The notes under the pieces: model-generated
What the model was told of the DNA's origin: nothing
The model's database searches: none
Seen by the model: the letters and a program-made list of their open reading frames with translations, nothing else
Assembly (NCBI GenBank): GCA_038138145.1
Contig: JAYQDD010000001.1
Coordinates: 310,001-374,000, forward strand
From: UBA3537 sp038138145
GTDB lineage: Bacteria > Bacteroidota > Bacteroidia > Flavobacteriales > Flavobacteriaceae
Length of the DNA stretch: 64,000 nucleotides
Direction: 5' to 3'
Shown: positions 17,634 to 25,848 of the stretch, one piece after another
Layout of the letters: each line of letters opens with the position of its first letter
Position numbering within the stretch: the first letter of the stretch is position 1
Made by a program: the position numbers and the translations under genes

Positions 17634-17708
17634 TTACATTTTCAAATAAAGCTTTTCTAACTTTTCTCTCGTGATTAGGGTTTGCCAATGGTCTCCAATC
17701 GCATTTTA
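17634..17708 (-). other. premature stop and in-frame 23-codon tail of kdnB
   Basis: The kdnB frame stops at TAA (17706-17708), then continues open for 23 codons to a second TAA at 17634-17636. The tail reads NAIGDHWQTL and ends KLYLKM. It has the Trp, Thr, Glu/Lys and hydrophobic pattern I recall at the end of KdnB proteins, which run on past a PLW. One base change, such as GAA to TAA, would explain it; so would a sequencing error. Confidence 0.75.
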
Positions 17709-18716
17709 CCAAAGTGGGGTAAGAGTTAGCGCAACATCAATCATCGTGTTAAGTTGCTGTTTAGTGATGGATTTACAAATGCCTTTTGGAAGTGAAATTT
17801 GATGCTTTTTCATCATTTTTTTAAACAATTTTACATCTTCGGCATAAAATTCATCTAAATGGTTAAAAACAATACAATTGCCAATACCGTGCTTGATACC
17901 TAAAACAAAAGAAAGGCCATAGCTAAGCGCATGTGCAACTCCAACTTGTGAATAAGCAATACTCATTCCGCCATGCCAAGAGGCCATCATCAATTTATTT
18001 TGTTTTTCTTCTGGACTAATTTCATCACCAAGAAAAACTCCCAAACACAAATTATAAGCCATCTCGCCATAACTTTTACTGAACGTGTTTATAAATTTAC
18101 CTTTTAACGATTCAACACAATGAATAAAGCAATCCATTCCGGTATAAAACCACTGATTTTTTTCTACCCCATTTGTCAATTCAGGATCCAAAATAACTTG
18201 ATCAAATGGTGTAAAATCACTATTTAATCCTAATTTTTGTGTTGATCCCAAAAGAACTGTAGTGCGTGAAACTTCTGCCCCAGTTCCAGAAATAGTTGGC
18301 ACACCAACGTGGTAAATTCCTGGTGTTTTCAATAAATCCCATCCTTGATATTCTTCGCTTGAGCCATTGTTGGTCAACATCACCGATACGGCTTTTGCTA
18401 AATCCATGACTGTACCACCACCAATACCAATAATTCCAGACGGAAGCGATTTTGTTTTCAGAATAATTTCATCGACTAAAGCATCAACTTGCGCTGTTTT
18501 TGGCTCTTCATTTGCAGAGATAAAAACGATATAATCGTCGTAGAGTAAAGATATTCTTGAAATTAGATTGGTATTATTTTCAAATACATCATCTATGAAG
18601 TAAATAAATGGAGCACGTTCATTTTGACGTTTTGGGGCGATAATTTCATTAATTTGATTGAAACTACCGCGGCCAAAAACCACCTTAGATACCATAGGGA
18701 AATTTTTAAAGCTCAT
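17706..18716 (-). CDS. kdnB: 3-deoxy-alpha-D-manno-octulosonate 8-oxidase KdnB, probably truncated
   Basis: A 336-residue iron-containing alcohol dehydrogenase. It resembles KdnB, which oxidises the 8-hydroxyl of Kdo so that KdnA can make 8-amino-3,8-dideoxy-Kdo (Kdo8N). It opens MSFKNFPMVSKVVFGRGSF; the NAD motif GIGGGTVMDLAKA is at 97-109. The metal ligands are D195, H199, H262 and H276. The gene follows kdsB after 3 bases. A TAA after residue 336 removes a 23-residue tail that is still readable downstream (full length would be 360). All metal ligands are before the stop, so some activity may remain. kdnA lies about 44 kb away at the window's right edge. Confidence 0.85.
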   Translation of the reverse strand: MSFKNFPMVSKVVFGRGSFNQINEIIAPKRQNERAPFIYFIDDVFENNTNLISRISLLYDDYIVFISANEEPKTAQVDALVDEIILKTKSLPSGIIGIGGGTVMDLAKAVSVMLTNNGSSEEYQGWDLLKTPGIYHVGVPTISGTGAEVSRTTVLLGSTQKLGLNSDFTPFDQVILDPELTNGVEKNQWFYTGMDCFIHCVESLKGKFINTFSKSYGEMAYNLCLGVFLGDEISPEEKQNKLMMASWHGGMSIAYSQVGVAHALSYGLSFVLGIKHGIGNCIVFNHLDEFYAEDVKLFKKMMKKHQISLPKGICKSITKQQLNTMIDVALTLTPLW

Positions 18717-18719
18717 ATA

Positions 18720-19475
18720 TTATTTTTTGGGGGATTTATCAGAATGTGAAAGCCAAAGTTTTTGGGCTTTGACCAAGTCTTCTGGAGTGTCTATTTCTAT
18801 GCCTTCAATATGAGTTTCTACCATTTTAATCTTTTTGCCATGCTCTAAAAACCTAATACATTCGATTTTTTCTGAGGCCTCAAGATTTTCAGTAGATAAG
18901 TTAGTAAATTCCAACAATGGATGTTTACGAAAAGCATAAACACCTTTGTGTTTGTAATAATTTACTGTTACCGATTGATCTCTGTGGTAAGGAATTGGGC
19001 TTCTTGAAAAATACAGTGCAAAATTGTTGATGTCTGTAATGACTTTTACACAGTTGGGGTTATTAATCTCATCTTGACTATCGATTTTGACCATAAGCGA
19101 TGCCAGGTCAATTTCCTTTTCTGTATCATCTTCAAAAACAGCAAGTAGTTTTGATAAGCTTTCACGTTCGGTAAAGGGTTCATCCCCTTGAACATTCACG
19201 ACCACATCACAATCAATTGAGGCAATTGCTTCAGCAATTCTATCACTTCCAGATTCATGGGTATTGATACTCATGATAACCGCACCGCCTTTACTTTCGA
19301 TTTCATCAAAAATAATTTGGCTATCCGTTACTACATATACTGCATCAAAAAGCCCTGTATTGAGGGTCGCTTGATAAGTTCTGTAAATAACCGTTTCACC
19401 GCCTAAGTCTTGCATCAGCTTTGCAGGAAAACGGCTTGCACTATACCGTGCGGGAATCATTGCAATAATTTTCAT
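18720..19475 (-). CDS. kdsB: 3-deoxy-manno-octulosonate cytidylyltransferase
   Basis: A 251-residue CMP-Kdo synthetase that activates Kdo (or Kdo8N) with CTP before transfer to lipid A. The N-terminal nucleotide motif IPARYSASRFPAKL and NVQGDEPF (94-101) are intact, as are SGSDRIAEA and the C-terminal GIEIDTPEDL. It is first in a group with kdnB and the acyltransferase gene. That neighbourhood suggests the enzyme may handle the 8-amino sugar, as the Shewanella KdsB in the kdn cluster does. Confidence 0.94.
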   Translation of the reverse strand: MKIIAMIPARYSASRFPAKLMQDLGGETVIYRTYQATLNTGLFDAVYVVTDSQIIFDEIESKGGAVIMSINTHESGSDRIAEAIASIDCDVVVNVQGDEPFTERESLSKLLAVFEDDTEKEIDLASLMVKIDSQDEINNPNCVKVITDINNFALYFSRSPIPYHRDQSVTVNYYKHKGVYAFRKHPLLEFTNLSTENLEASEKIECIRFLEHGKKIKMVETHIEGIEIDTPEDLVKAQKLWLSHSDKSPKK

Positions 19476-19544
19476 TCTTGAACTATAATGAGGAGTAAAA
19501 TTAATGTTTTTTTTGATAGGAATATTTAAAGAATCGTTAATAGT

Positions 19545-20969
19545 TTAGGATTCAAAAAAATCATCTTTAAAACCAATCAAGTAAAGCGTGTCTTTTGCTC
19601 TAGTAAGCGCGGTGTATAGCCAACGCAAATAGTCCATATCAATACCATCGGGCAAGTAAGGTTGCTCGACAAAAACAGTATTCCACTGTCCGCCTTGTGA
19701 CTTATGGCAAGTTATGGCATATGAAAACTTTACTTGAAGTGCATTGAGGTATTTGTTCTTTTTTACAGCCAAAAATTTCTTGTATCCGGAGGTTTCATTC
19801 GCGTAGTCCTTAAGGACTTCTTGATATAAAGTGTTGGCGTCTTCGTAAGGTAGAGATGGGGTTTCTAAACTAATGGTGTCCAACATCAATACCGTTTCAA
19901 AGGGTTTCATGTTTGGATAGTCTACCAGTCTTATTTTTACCTCTGCAAATCTAAAACCATAGAGTTCCTTGATGCTAAATAATTCCAAAACTTCGATGAT
20001 ATCCCCATTGGCTATAAACCCTGCTTCACTTGATGGTTTTAGCCAAAAATAGTTGTTACGCACAATCATCAAATAATCTCCTGCGGTGAGTTCATGCTCA
20101 TTAAAAAGAATCCGTGATCTTATCTGTTGATTGTAGGCGTTTGCACGTTTATTGGAACGAACTATAAGAACTGTATCCTCAGAACCTTGAGCAGCGTATG
20201 ATTCATTTAAAGCGTTTTGAATGTCATGGCCATCATCGAGGCGAATAATGTCCTTGAATCCTTCAACGTTAAATCTGAAATGATCAAAAAATTGATTTGA
20301 AATCGATTCACGAAGCATAGTTGCATTAAACAAAATACCAGAATCTTGGGCTTGACGTACCACTTCGTCGAGCTCTATTTCTTGAGTATTTTTATTGTAA
20401 TTAAGTTCAAGTTTAGTCGCATCTAAAGCTGGACTAATATCCAATTGAACGGGAGGCAATTGTGCGGTATCCCCCATCAAAAGGAGTTTACAATTATGGC
20501 CAGAGTATACAAACTGAATCAAATCGTCAAGTAATGCCCCACTACCAAAAAGTCCACCTTGGGTGGAATGATCCGAAATCATTGAGGCCTCATCAACGAC
20601 AAACAAAGTGTTTTTGTGCTTATTGGGTGAAAGTACAAACGAAATCTTACCACTTTTATCGGTTCGTGGCATGTATATTTTTTTATGAATCGTAAATGCC
20701 TGAGTTCCAGCATAGCCCGTGATAACTTTTGCAGCTCTTCCTGTTGGTGCCAAAAGGATAGTACTTTTTTTGGCTTTCCAAATATTTTTGACCAGTGTCC
20801 CAATTATTGTTGTTTTTCCAGTTCCTGCATACCCTTTCAACAAAAACACATGTTGCTTGGAAGTCGACATGATAAATGCCGCAAGTTGTTGTAAACCAGC
20901 GTCTTGTTTGAGCGTTGGTTCGAATGGAAATCCCAATTTTAGGAGTTTATAAAATTCTGATGCAGTCAT
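19545..20969 (-). CDS. RecD-like superfamily 1 helicase / ATPase
   Basis: A 474-residue SF1B helicase, smaller than RecD itself. It has Walker A GYAGTGKTT (about 46-54), Walker B VVDEASMIS, motif III LLLMGDTAQLPPV, and the UvrD/RecD C-terminal motifs YAITCHKSQGGQW and LYTALTRAKDTLYLIG. It probably unwinds DNA in a 5' to 3' direction in repair. An ATG at 20999 would add 10 residues, but it lies inside the TATATTTG promoter box (20997-21004), so the ATG at 20969 (MTASEFYKLL) is preferred. There is no RecB or RecC gene nearby. Confidence 0.88.
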   Translation of the reverse strand: MTASEFYKLLKLGFPFEPTLKQDAGLQQLAAFIMSTSKQHVFLLKGYAGTGKTTIIGTLVKNIWKAKKSTILLAPTGRAAKVITGYAGTQAFTIHKKIYMPRTDKSGKISFVLSPNKHKNTLFVVDEASMISDHSTQGGLFGSGALLDDLIQFVYSGHNCKLLLMGDTAQLPPVQLDISPALDATKLELNYNKNTQEIELDEVVRQAQDSGILFNATMLRESISNQFFDHFRFNVEGFKDIIRLDDGHDIQNALNESYAAQGSEDTVLIVRSNKRANAYNQQIRSRILFNEHELTAGDYLMIVRNNYFWLKPSSEAGFIANGDIIEVLELFSIKELYGFRFAEVKIRLVDYPNMKPFETVLMLDTISLETPSLPYEDANTLYQEVLKDYANETSGYKKFLAVKKNKYLNALQVKFSYAITCHKSQGGQWNTVFVEQPYLPDGIDMDYLRWLYTALTRAKDTLYLIGFKDDFFES

Positions 20970-20996
20970 AAAAATTGGGTAGGCGTAGTTTTTGTT

Positions 20997-21004
20997 CAAA
21001 TATA
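20997..21004 (-). promoter_or_regulatory. -7 box of the RecD-like helicase gene (TATATTTG)
   Basis: A perfect TAnnTTTG match on the minus strand. The transcript would start near 20991, which excludes the ATG at 20999 and fixes the start at 20969. Confidence 0.55.
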
Positions 21005-21049
21005 AGAATGATTTTTGCGTGCTTTCACTTTATTGAATAAAAAAAATTG

Positions 21050-21057
21050 TAGATTTG
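21050..21057 (+). promoter_or_regulatory. -7 box for the membrane protein gene at 21090 (TAGATTTG)
   Basis: A perfect TAnnTTTG match with TTG 14 bases upstream. It lies inside the longer open frame that starts at 21015, and so argues for the ATG at 21090. Confidence 0.5.
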
Positions 21058-21089
21058 TGAGGTCTGAATTTAATTTTTACAACAAAACC

Positions 21090-21821
21090 ATGGTTATTAT
21101 TTCAATTATTGCAGTCATTCTTCTGACTATTTTGATTGTTTGGGCAATCGATAAATTCATCCCAAAAAAATTTAAGTCCCTAATTCTAATCGGCCTTTGG
21201 GCTATCATTATTTTCTTAGGATACATCACTTTTATGTCTGTTTACGGCGAAATTCAATTCAATCAATTGAAAGAAAAGCGCTACAAAGTAGCCATAGAAA
21301 ATTTAAAAGATATCAGAGACGCTCAACTGGCGCACAAAACAGTAACGGGACAATTCCAAAACAATTGGGATTCTTTAGTACATTTTATTGAAAATGAAAA
21401 ATTCACCATCACACAACGTCGCGATTCTACTGTAATTGATGAAGTATTGACTCGTCGCTACGGCGTAGATACAACCAAGGACATCGTAATTGTTGATACG
21501 CTTGGTTATGTTCCAGTGAAAGATTCTTTATTTGGTGCAGACCCGCGTTACAAAACAATGATGAACGTTCCAGTTGGAAAAAAAGGAGAAAAATTCAAAC
21601 TTCAAACAGGTATGGTTAATCAAAATAATATCAATATCCCTGTGTTTGAAGCTTCAGTAGAAAAGGATATTCTCCTCTATGATCAAGACAAAAATCTTGT
21701 GAAAAAAGAAAAAGAGGTTGTCTCTGTAGAAGGTGTAAACGGACCAACACTGAAAGTTGGCTCCATGGAAGAAGTAAATACTAATGGTAACTGGCCAAAA
21801 AATTATTCGAAAGAACAATAA
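21090..21821 (+). CDS. conserved membrane protein of unknown function
   Basis: A 243-residue protein. Two transmembrane segments near the start (about 2-18 and 28-49) are followed by a helical stretch (KEKRYKVAIENLKDIRDAQ) and a mainly hydrophilic beta-rich domain. I do not recognise the family. The frame is open from 21015, but a promoter box inside that extension and the hydrophobic start MVIISIIAVILL point to 21090. The last 38 bases overlap the DUF3822 gene, so it heads an operon with that gene and rsmD. Confidence 0.7.
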   Translation: MVIISIIAVILLTILIVWAIDKFIPKKFKSLILIGLWAIIIFLGYITFMSVYGEIQFNQLKEKRYKVAIENLKDIRDAQLAHKTVTGQFQNNWDSLVHFIENEKFTITQRRDSTVIDEVLTRRYGVDTTKDIVIVDTLGYVPVKDSLFGADPRYKTMMNVPVGKKGEKFKLQTGMVNQNNINIPVFEASVEKDILLYDQDKNLVKKEKEVVSVEGVNGPTLKVGSMEEVNTNGNWPKNYSKEQ

Positions 21822-22611
21822 CAAGTCTGAAAAAGGCAAAGCATTGTCCATTCAAGTATGCTTGAGTGGACTTTCTTTTTTGGTATTGGATAGCGATAAT
21901 GATCTCATTATTGATTTAATTGATATCCCTTTTGAAAAAAAATGCTCGCCACAGGAGGTGTTGGATCAGTTAACTCATAGCTTCAATACCAACGAAGTAC
22001 TCCAACATTCATTTTCAAAAATTACTGTCATACATGACAATGAAATGATGACTTTGGTCCCCTCTGCAGTTTTTGAAGAAGAACACCTCTCTGATTACCT
22101 TAAATATAATACCAAAATATTCAAAACAGATTTTATTACTTATGATGTCATAAAAAATGATGATATTATGGTGGTATACGTTCCGTTTGTAAACATCAAT
22201 AACTACATTTTTGAGCGGTTTGGTAGCTTCGAATACAAGCATAGCACTACTGTTGCTTTGGATCGAATTTTGCAAATCCAAAAAAACAGCAGTGATCTAT
22301 CAATGTTCATCAATGTAAATGCAACCTATTTTGATTTGGTCGTAACCCAACAAAAAGAACTTCTACTCTACAATCGATTTGAATACCAAACCAAAGAAGA
22401 TTATATCTATTATATTTTGTTTACTGCAGAACAATTGGGGTTGAATCCAGAACATTTTAAATGTACACTTATGGGGTCAATCAATGAAGATGATTCGCTG
22501 TATGATATGGCTTATAAATACATTCGCAATGTGTCTTTGTTATCCTCAGAAAAAATGAGGTATAGCCAAGATAATTCCACTAAGAATTTCACTCTTTTAA
22601 ATAGTTTTTAA
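21784..22611 (+). CDS. DUF3822 family protein
   Basis: A 275-residue cytoplasmic protein that matches the flavobacterial DUF3822 family (start region LSIQVCLSGLSFLVLD, then paired domains with FDLVVTQQKELLLYNRFEY). The fold of this family resembles an actin/ASKHA-like ATPase, from memory, but its function is unknown. The start overlaps the upstream gene by 38 bases. Its stop overlaps the rsmD start as TAATG, so translation of the two is coupled. The link to rsmD is a common arrangement in this family and hints at ribosome assembly, but that is inference. Confidence 0.8.
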   Translation: MVTGQKIIRKNNNKSEKGKALSIQVCLSGLSFLVLDSDNDLIIDLIDIPFEKKCSPQEVLDQLTHSFNTNEVLQHSFSKITVIHDNEMMTLVPSAVFEEEHLSDYLKYNTKIFKTDFITYDVIKNDDIMVVYVPFVNINNYIFERFGSFEYKHSTTVALDRILQIQKNSSDLSMFINVNATYFDLVVTQQKELLLYNRFEYQTKEDYIYYILFTAEQLGLNPEHFKCTLMGSINEDDSLYDMAYKYIRNVSLLSSEKMRYSQDNSTKNFTLLNSF

Positions 22612-23144
22612 TGCGTATTATTTCTGGAATACATAAAGGAAGACGCCTTAAAATTCCTAAAAACTTGCCTGTCCGTCCAACAACAGATATGGCAAAAGAG
22701 GCATTGTTTAATATTCTCATACATCGCTTTGATTTTCAGGATCTTTCAGTGTTAGATCTATTTTCAGGAACAGGAAATATTGCCTATGAGTTTTGCTCCA
22801 GAGGAACACCATCTGTGTTGGCCATCGATAGAGAATTTCGTTGTACAAAATTCATAGAAAAAACCGCTTCTGAATTTGAAATGCCCATTGATGTTCGTAA
22901 AAGTGATGTCTTTTCTTTTTTGGAGCATACACCACAAACATTTGATATTATTTTTGCCGATCCTCCATATGCGATGACTAATGAAGAATTTGCTCAATTA
23001 GTTCAATTAGTATTCGAAAGAAAGTGCTTAAATTCAGAAGGATTACTTATTGTAGAACATTCAAAACAAACCAAACTTCATGACCTTAAGAATTTTGATG
23101 AAGTAAAAACGTACGGCGGAAATTGTTTTAGTTTTTTTAGATAA
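22611..23144 (+). CDS. rsmD: 16S rRNA (guanine(966)-N(2))-methyltransferase
   Basis: A 177-residue SAM-dependent methyltransferase. It starts MRIISGIHKGRRLKIP, with VRPTTDMAKEALFNIL, SAM motif LDLFSGTGNIAYE and catalytic DPPY. It methylates G966 of 16S rRNA during 30S assembly. The ATG shares a base with the upstream stop. The stop (23142-23144) lies inside the T-run terminator of the convergent rnpB gene. Confidence 0.95.
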   Translation: MRIISGIHKGRRLKIPKNLPVRPTTDMAKEALFNILIHRFDFQDLSVLDLFSGTGNIAYEFCSRGTPSVLAIDREFRCTKFIEKTASEFEMPIDVRKSDVFSFLEHTPQTFDIIFADPPYAMTNEEFAQLVQLVFERKCLNSEGLLIVEHSKQTKLHDLKNFDEVKTYGGNCFSFFR

Positions 23145-23148
23145 AAAA

Positions 23149-23448
23149 AGCAGATCTATAAGCCGAATTCTGTACTCATAAAGAGCCCCTATCATTTATC
23201 TAAACTTGCTGTTACCAACAAGCTTTAGCTGCCTACCCTTCAGCATCGCACGTGCCGCACTCAAGCACTGATTTACATGGCATTGCACCGCATAGAGTTT
23301 ACCTGATTTCACTACAGCTTAACCTGTACATTCTTTCTGTTGCACTATTCCTAACCTCACGGTTGGTGGCCGTTAGCCACTATGCTGCACTATGGTGTTC
23401 GGACTTTCCTCCATTCACAAAAGCGAACAGCGATAAGGCGATCTGCTT
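23149..23448 (-). ncRNA. rnpB: RNase P RNA, bacterial class A
   Basis: On the minus strand the segment contains the universal GAGGAAAGTCC (plus 23401-23411) near its 5' end and the 3' signature ACAGAATTCGGCTTATAGA. The ends form helix P1: AGCAGATC (5', complement of 23440-23447) pairs with GATCTGCT (3', complement of 23149-23156). A run of T follows (plus 23142-23148) as terminator. The length of about 300 bases is slightly short for class A. It is the catalytic RNA that trims tRNA 5' ends. A protein frame at 23252-23530 on the plus strand is its antisense shadow. Confidence 0.95.
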
Positions 23449-23453
23449 TCGTG

Positions 23454-23461
23454 CAAAAGTA
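23454..23461 (-). promoter_or_regulatory. -7 box of rnpB (TACTTTTG)
   Basis: A perfect TAnnTTTG match on the minus strand, ending 6 bases before the RNase P RNA 5' end set by helix P1. Confidence 0.6.
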
Positions 23462-23505
23462 CATAAATTGTTAATAAGTAGTCGTTTTTTTATAGCCCTT
23501 TCATC

Positions 23506-23535
23506 TTTGTGTTTCCTGTCGAATTTTTAAATTTG
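23506..23535 (+). promoter_or_regulatory. dnaX promoter, TTTG-N18-TAAATTTG
   Basis: TTTG (23506-23509) and TAAATTTG (23528-23535) are 18 bases apart. The box ends 6 bases before the ATG at 23542, so the mRNA would be leaderless or nearly so. Confidence 0.5.
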
Positions 23536-23541
23536 TTAGTG

Positions 23542-25248
23542 ATGGAAAATTTTGTTGTATCGGCTTTAAAATACAGACCAAAAACATTTAAAGATGTTGT
23601 TGGTCAATCGGCCATTACCACAACTCTAGAAAATGCCATCAAAGAAAACCATTTGGCTCAAGCATTGCTTTTTACAGGTCCTCGAGGTGTAGGTAAAACA
23701 TCCTGCGCTCGTATTCTTGCTAAAATGATCAATAGCGCTGGAAATGTAGATGAACATGAAGATTTTGCATTTAATATTTTTGAACTAGATGCTGCTTCTA
23801 ACAATTCCGTTGATGACATCAGAAATCTTACCGATCAAGTCCGTATTCCACCACAAATAGGCACTCATAAGGTTTATATAATTGATGAAGTGCATATGCT
23901 CTCCACCAGTGCATTCAATGCTTTTCTTAAAACATTAGAAGAACCGCCAAAGCATTGCATTTTTATTTTGGCTACAACCGAAAAACACAAAATCATTCCA
24001 ACAATACTTTCGCGATGCCAAATCTTTGATTTTAAGCGCATTACAGTCAATGACGCTAAAAATTATTTGAACGTTATTGCCAAAGCACAGGGGATTGAAG
24101 CCGAAGATGATGCTTTACACATTATTGCTCAAAAAGCTGATGGTGCTATGCGCGATGCCCTTTCAATTTTTGATAGAGTAGTAAGTTTTTCAGGGAAAAA
24201 ACTTACCCGCCAAGCGGTTTCAGAAAATCTAAACGTTCTAGATTATGAAACATTCTTTCAGGTTACAGATCTTATTCTAAACAACGACATCCCTGCCCTA
24301 CTTCTAAAATTTAATCAAATTCTTTCGAAAGGTTTTGAAGGCCAACACTTTATTGCTGGTTTAGCATCACATTTTAGAGATCTTTACGTTGCAAAAGCAC
24401 CCGAAACTTTAGAACTTTTAGAAGTTGGAGACGATACTAAAAAAAACTACAAAGCTCAAGCTGAAAAAGCAACAGCGTTGTTCTTAAAAGAGGCCATTGC
24501 CTTAGCCAACGACTGCGATTTAAAATATAAAACCAGCAGAAACCAACGCCTATTGGTTGAACTTTGCCTTATGAAACTTGCCTCTATCAACTTTGATGGA
24601 GAAAAAAAAAAGACTAGTGGCTTCATAATTCCTGCAGCATACTTTAAGCGCAACAATGTTCCTGAAATAAAGGTTAAAAAAGAGCAGAGTAAAGCTTTAG
24701 AAGAGGCACAACCAAGCACCGTTGAAGAACCAAAACCAAAGTATACTCCACCAAAAGTAGAACCCCCAATTCTTACTGGTATTAAGAGACAATCGTCGGG
24801 GTTATCGCTTAAGAGTATTCAACAAAAAAAAGCACATCAAATCAAGCAAATGGAAGTTGAAGTTAAAGAAGAAGATTTACCATCTGATTCATTCACCGAA
24901 GAACAACTGCTTGAATTTTGGAATGCTTTTGTAGAAAAATTAGAAGATAACGGAAAATACAATTTAGCCGCTATACTAAAAATTGACACCCCAAAGCTTA
25001 AAGATGAGCACATTATTCAGCTTGAATTTCCAAACTCAACCAATAAAATTGAAGTTGAGCGCCAACAATTTGATTTACTTCAGTTTTTGCGAAAATCTTT
25101 GAACAATTTTGAAATTCGCCTTGAAATATCGGTAAATGAAACCATGGAAAAAAAATATGCATACACTGCAGAGGACAAGTTTGCCAAATTATTAGAAAAA
25201 AATCAAGCACTAGAAACCTTAAAACAAACATTTAATTTAGATTTATAA
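23542..25248 (+). CDS. dnaX: DNA polymerase III subunit gamma/tau
   Basis: A 568-residue clamp-loader ATPase. Walker A GPRGVGKT is at 46-53, ELDAASNNSVDDIR at 81-94, Walker B IIDEVHMLS, and sensor 1 LATTEKHK. The Cys-rich zinc module usually found just before ELDAASN is absent: this stretch (about 62-80) is short and has no Cys. I recall the same in other flavobacterial DnaX, so it is likely a lineage trait. The tail (about 360-568) is the tau-like polymerase-binding part. I chose 23542 (MENFVVSALKYRP), because the ATG-less extension to 23509 overlaps the promoter. miaE follows after 2 bases. Confidence 0.95.
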   Translation: MENFVVSALKYRPKTFKDVVGQSAITTTLENAIKENHLAQALLFTGPRGVGKTSCARILAKMINSAGNVDEHEDFAFNIFELDAASNNSVDDIRNLTDQVRIPPQIGTHKVYIIDEVHMLSTSAFNAFLKTLEEPPKHCIFILATTEKHKIIPTILSRCQIFDFKRITVNDAKNYLNVIAKAQGIEAEDDALHIIAQKADGAMRDALSIFDRVVSFSGKKLTRQAVSENLNVLDYETFFQVTDLILNNDIPALLLKFNQILSKGFEGQHFIAGLASHFRDLYVAKAPETLELLEVGDDTKKNYKAQAEKATALFLKEAIALANDCDLKYKTSRNQRLLVELCLMKLASINFDGEKKKTSGFIIPAAYFKRNNVPEIKVKKEQSKALEEAQPSTVEEPKPKYTPPKVEPPILTGIKRQSSGLSLKSIQQKKAHQIKQMEVEVKEEDLPSDSFTEEQLLEFWNAFVEKLEDNGKYNLAAILKIDTPKLKDEHIIQLEFPNSTNKIEVERQQFDLLQFLRKSLNNFEIRLEISVNETMEKKYAYTAEDKFAKLLEKNQALETLKQTFNLDL

Positions 25249-25250
25249 TC

Positions 25251-25832
25251 ATGTTAGGGCTTAAATTACCAACTGATCCTCGATGGGCAAACATTGCAGA
25301 AATGAATCTTGAAGAGATTCTGACGGATCATGCTTTTTGCGAGCAAAAGGCCGCCAGCACAGCAATTTCACTTATAGTCAGTTTTCCAGAATACACTGCG
25401 CTCGTCCAAGAAATGACCGCTTTGGTTGAAGAAGAAATGAGTCATTTTAAAATGGTTCATGACCTAATTTTGGATTATGGATTTACATTAGGACGCGATC
25501 GTAAAGATGAATATGTCCTTCAGTTGCTAAAATTCTTCCCCAAAGGCGGTAGCCGAACAACACAGTTGGTGCATCGTCTACTCTATGCTGCGCTTATTGA
25601 AGCCAGAAGTTGCGAACGTTTCAGGTTATTATCGGAGCATTTAAGTGATAAAAAACTGGCTAAATTTTACAAAAAACTCATGATTAGTGAAGCCCACCAC
25701 TATACCATGTTTCTCAAATTTGCACGCCAATATGGCGAACGAGAAGAAGTTGATGAAAAATGGGATTCATTACTAGAATTTGAAGCAAAACTCATGAAAA
25801 ATTTGGGGACTTCAGAGACTATTCATGGCTAA
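25251..25832 (+). CDS. miaE: tRNA-(ms[2]io[6]A)-hydroxylase MiaE
   Basis: A 193-residue four-helix-bundle di-iron enzyme. It hydroxylates 2-methylthio-N6-isopentenyladenosine at tRNA position 37 using oxygen. Candidate iron ligands are E31 (HAFCEQKAA), E62 and H65 (EEMSHF), the Glu in IEARSCERF and the Glu/His pair in SEAHHY. It is co-transcribed with dnaX. Its presence implies an aerobic or facultative lifestyle. The convergent pdxH stop is 16 bases away. Confidence 0.93.
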   Translation: MLGLKLPTDPRWANIAEMNLEEILTDHAFCEQKAASTAISLIVSFPEYTALVQEMTALVEEEMSHFKMVHDLILDYGFTLGRDRKDEYVLQLLKFFPKGGSRTTQLVHRLLYAALIEARSCERFRLLSEHLSDKKLAKFYKKLMISEAHHYTMFLKFARQYGEREEVDEKWDSLLEFEAKLMKNLGTSETIHG

Positions 25833-25848
25833 TCTTCAAGTCAATCCT

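Noticed and set aside
23252..23530. 92-residue open frame on the plus strand
   Set aside because: It is antisense to RNase P RNA, Cys/His-rich without family features, and explained by the RNA gene.
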